This document shows positions 62,660 to 64,000 of a DNA stretch of 64,000 nt, one piece after another. Source of the DNA: Pricia antarctica (GTDB lineage Bacteria > Bacteroidota > Bacteroidia > Flavobacteriales > Flavobacteriaceae); the NCBI RefSeq assembly GCF_900101815.1, contig NZ_FNAO01000009.1:62001-126000 (forward strand). The letters are read 5' to 3'. The notes under the pieces are model-generated. The model was not told where the DNA came from and did not search any database. It saw only the letters and a program-made list of their open reading frames with translations. The first letter of the stretch is position 1. Each line of letters opens with the position of its first letter. The translations under genes were made by a program, and so were the position numbers.

Positions 62660-63925
62660 CTATTTGGTCTTTTTGGGAGCCGACTTAGCCGGGGATTTTT
62701 TAGTTACACCAGTTTTTGGTTTGACAGGGGTTTTGCCTTTGGCAGGGGCTTTAGCTTTCACCGGAGCCTTTTTATTAGCCTCCACCTTCGCTGGGGCCGG
62801 AACTTTCGATTTTGTTTGGGCTTTTGACTTGGCGGGCCCTTTTTTGGGCGGTGCCCCTTTTTTATCGGATTCTGTTTTTTTCTTGGCGGCGGCTGCTTTT
62901 TTCTTTGCTTCCGTAGCTTTTTTAACCTCTTCCGCAGTTTTTAGATTGACCTTGCCTCTTTTTGGGGCTTCGGGTGCAATCGAATCCTTAACGAAACCGC
63001 CCCAAGAGGTATTGTTCTGTTTCGCCTTGTGGGCATTTGCCTTTTCAACGGCATACTTGGCGGAATGCTCGACAATCCAATCAAAATTTTCTTGGCCTAC
63101 GGAATGTAAATCCGCATCTGGCGCGGGATTACAAAAATCGATGGCGTAGGGTATTCCGTCCCTTACCGCAAATTCTACGGTGTTAAAATCATAGCCAAGG
63201 GCCTTATTAAGTTTTAAGGTGTAGTTGTGTATCGTCTTCAATAATTTATCACGTTCGTCACCCGTGGCCTTGATTTCACTCACATACCGCTCGTGAAAAG
63301 GTTTTCTAGGGTCGTAGGGCATAATATGCACATATTTTTGACCGAGACAATACACCCGGAAATAGTCGTCAAAAACGATTTCTTCCTGTAACATCATAAC
63401 CAACTGTCCGGTTTCGGCATGGCTGGCGAAGAGTGCATCTGCATTTTCTACCTTATATACATCTTTCCATCCGCCTCCATCAAAAGGTTTCATGTAAGCG
63501 GGGAAGCCGATGTAATTAAATATATAATCCCAGTCTAACGGGCCCACTAGATTTCTGAACGATTTCTCACTCGTATCATTGGGCCTTGTGTTCGAGGGCA
63601 ATAATACCGTTTTTGGCACGGGAACGCCCAATTCCATTGCCAGACAATTGTTAAAAAATTTCTCGTCGGCACTGAACCAAAACGGGTTGTTGATGACCGC
63701 CGTACCCATTAGGGCCGCATTTTTGACATACGATCGATAAAAGGGAACACCTTGCGACATACGGTCGAGTATGACATGATACCCATAATCGATACCCTGT
63801 TGCACCTTATCTATCTGAACGGGTTCGGCAACTACTTTACCTTTGCCCAATTCGTTCACTTTGTCTATAAAGGCCCAGGGAAACGTGTCTTCCTGACCGA
63901 AAATAATACCTACTTTTTTTGCCAT
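62660..63925 (-). CDS. ATP-grasp ligase with a lysine-rich histone H1-like tail
   Basis: 421 residues. Residues 1-316 are an ATP-grasp (RimK/glutathione synthetase-like) enzyme: GIIFGQEDTFPWAFIDKVNELG, the ATP-binding K146 in AYMKPFDGGGWKDV, MLQEEIVFDDYFRVYCLG, and metal ligands in TVEFAVRDGIPYAIDFCNPAPDAD (E251, D263, N266). Residues about 320-421 are almost only Lys, Ala, Pro, Thr and Ser in PAKxK-type repeats, like the tails of histone H1 and bacterial H1-like proteins. This fusion is unusual. It is the first gene of the cluster seen here, and the operon may extend past the right edge. ATG 63925 (MAKKVGIIF) is preferred over 63949. Confidence 0.82.
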   Translation of the reverse strand: MAKKVGIIFGQEDTFPWAFIDKVNELGKGKVVAEPVQIDKVQQGIDYGYHVILDRMSQGVPFYRSYVKNAALMGTAVINNPFWFSADEKFFNNCLAMELGVPVPKTVLLPSNTRPNDTSEKSFRNLVGPLDWDYIFNYIGFPAYMKPFDGGGWKDVYKVENADALFASHAETGQLVMMLQEEIVFDDYFRVYCLGQKYVHIMPYDPRKPFHERYVSEIKATGDERDKLLKTIHNYTLKLNKALGYDFNTVEFAVRDGIPYAIDFCNPAPDADLHSVGQENFDWIVEHSAKYAVEKANAHKAKQNNTSWGGFVKDSIAPEAPKRGKVNLKTAEEVKKATEAKKKAAAAKKKTESDKKGAPPKKGPAKSKAQTKSKVPAPAKVEANKKAPVKAKAPAKGKTPVKPKTGVTKKSPAKSAPKKTK

Positions 63926-63956
63926 AATAATTTTTGTTTTAATTGTCATTCCCGCA

Positions 63957-63998
63957 CTTCGGCTCTAGTTTATGCTGAGCGCAGTCGTAGCACTAAGC
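63957..63998. repeat. Dispersed palindromic repeat, copy 3
   Basis: CTTCGGCTCTAGT then CTGAGCGCAGTCG and GCACTAA align with the copies at 21832 and 53939. It is cut near the window edge. Confidence 0.5.
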
Positions 63999-64000
63999 AC

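Noticed and set aside
62454-63149. 231-codon plus-strand frame rich in Leu, Phe and Ala, looking like a membrane protein
   Set aside because: It is antisense to the lysine-rich tail and core of the ATP-grasp gene; the apparent hydrophobicity comes from reading AAG/GCC-rich DNA backwards. The minus-strand gene has clear motifs and this frame has none.

Overview
The window is a chromosomal segment from a member of the Flavobacteriaceae (Bacteroidota), most likely marine. The evidence is repeated Bacteroidota-type promoters (TAnnTTTG just ahead of start codons), lipoprotein signals typical of the phylum, family-specific genes (IPExxxVDY protein between rnc and pyk, viroplasmin-type RNase H, S9 prolyl peptidases) and a proteorhodopsin with its retinal-forming Blh enzyme. 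No rRNA, transposase, phage gene or CRISPR array is visible. One tRNA (Ala, GGC) is present.

Layout, left to right. 1-9 kb: end of a Gfo/Idh/MocA oxidoreductase, thiL, a lipoprotein hydrolase, a two-gene peptide-degradation operon (aminopeptidase P, DPP IV), a secreted phosphatase-like protein and tRNA-Ala. 8.7-12.4 kb: tandem universal stress protein, GNAT, MATE exporter, crotonase. 12.4-16.4 kb: an AT-rich accessory patch holding an AraC-GyrI regulator and the divergent blh/proteorhodopsin pair. It is followed by a second, broken 3' end of an AraC-GyrI gene and is bracketed by two related tiny membrane proteins. 16.4-35 kb: housekeeping genes (queD, lpxH, MFS, recJ, OsmC, AhpD-like, UDG-like, rsmI, tdk-alr, mscL, asd, prolyl oligopeptidase, ABC ATPase-arfB, dinB, CYTH). 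35-42 kb: a regulator-adaptor-RND pump-outer membrane channel operon with a perfect operator palindrome. 42-59 kb: pheS, rnhA, purN, acpP-fabF-rnc-IPExxxVDY-pyk, a PAS protein, a Gre-like factor, the DUF177-rpmF and fabH-accB-accC-oxidoreductase units, a GAF protein, pdxA and ribE. 59.3-63.9 kb: a four-gene cluster on the minus strand with an ATP-grasp ligase carrying a histone H1-like tail, a GCS2 carboxylate-amine ligase, a class I glutamine amidotransferase-like protein and a second, probably permuted, ATP-grasp protein.

The two most interesting systems are the rhodopsin cassette, with what looks like an insertion scar, and the four-gene ligase cluster, which looks like a ribosome-independent peptide or amide synthesis pathway of unknown product. 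A nested inverted-repeat element of about 130 nt upstream of mscL is a candidate structured RNA or miniature mobile element. Several dispersed palindromic repeats and a 10 x 7-bp tandem repeat lie between genes. All calls are from reading the sequence; no database search was run.
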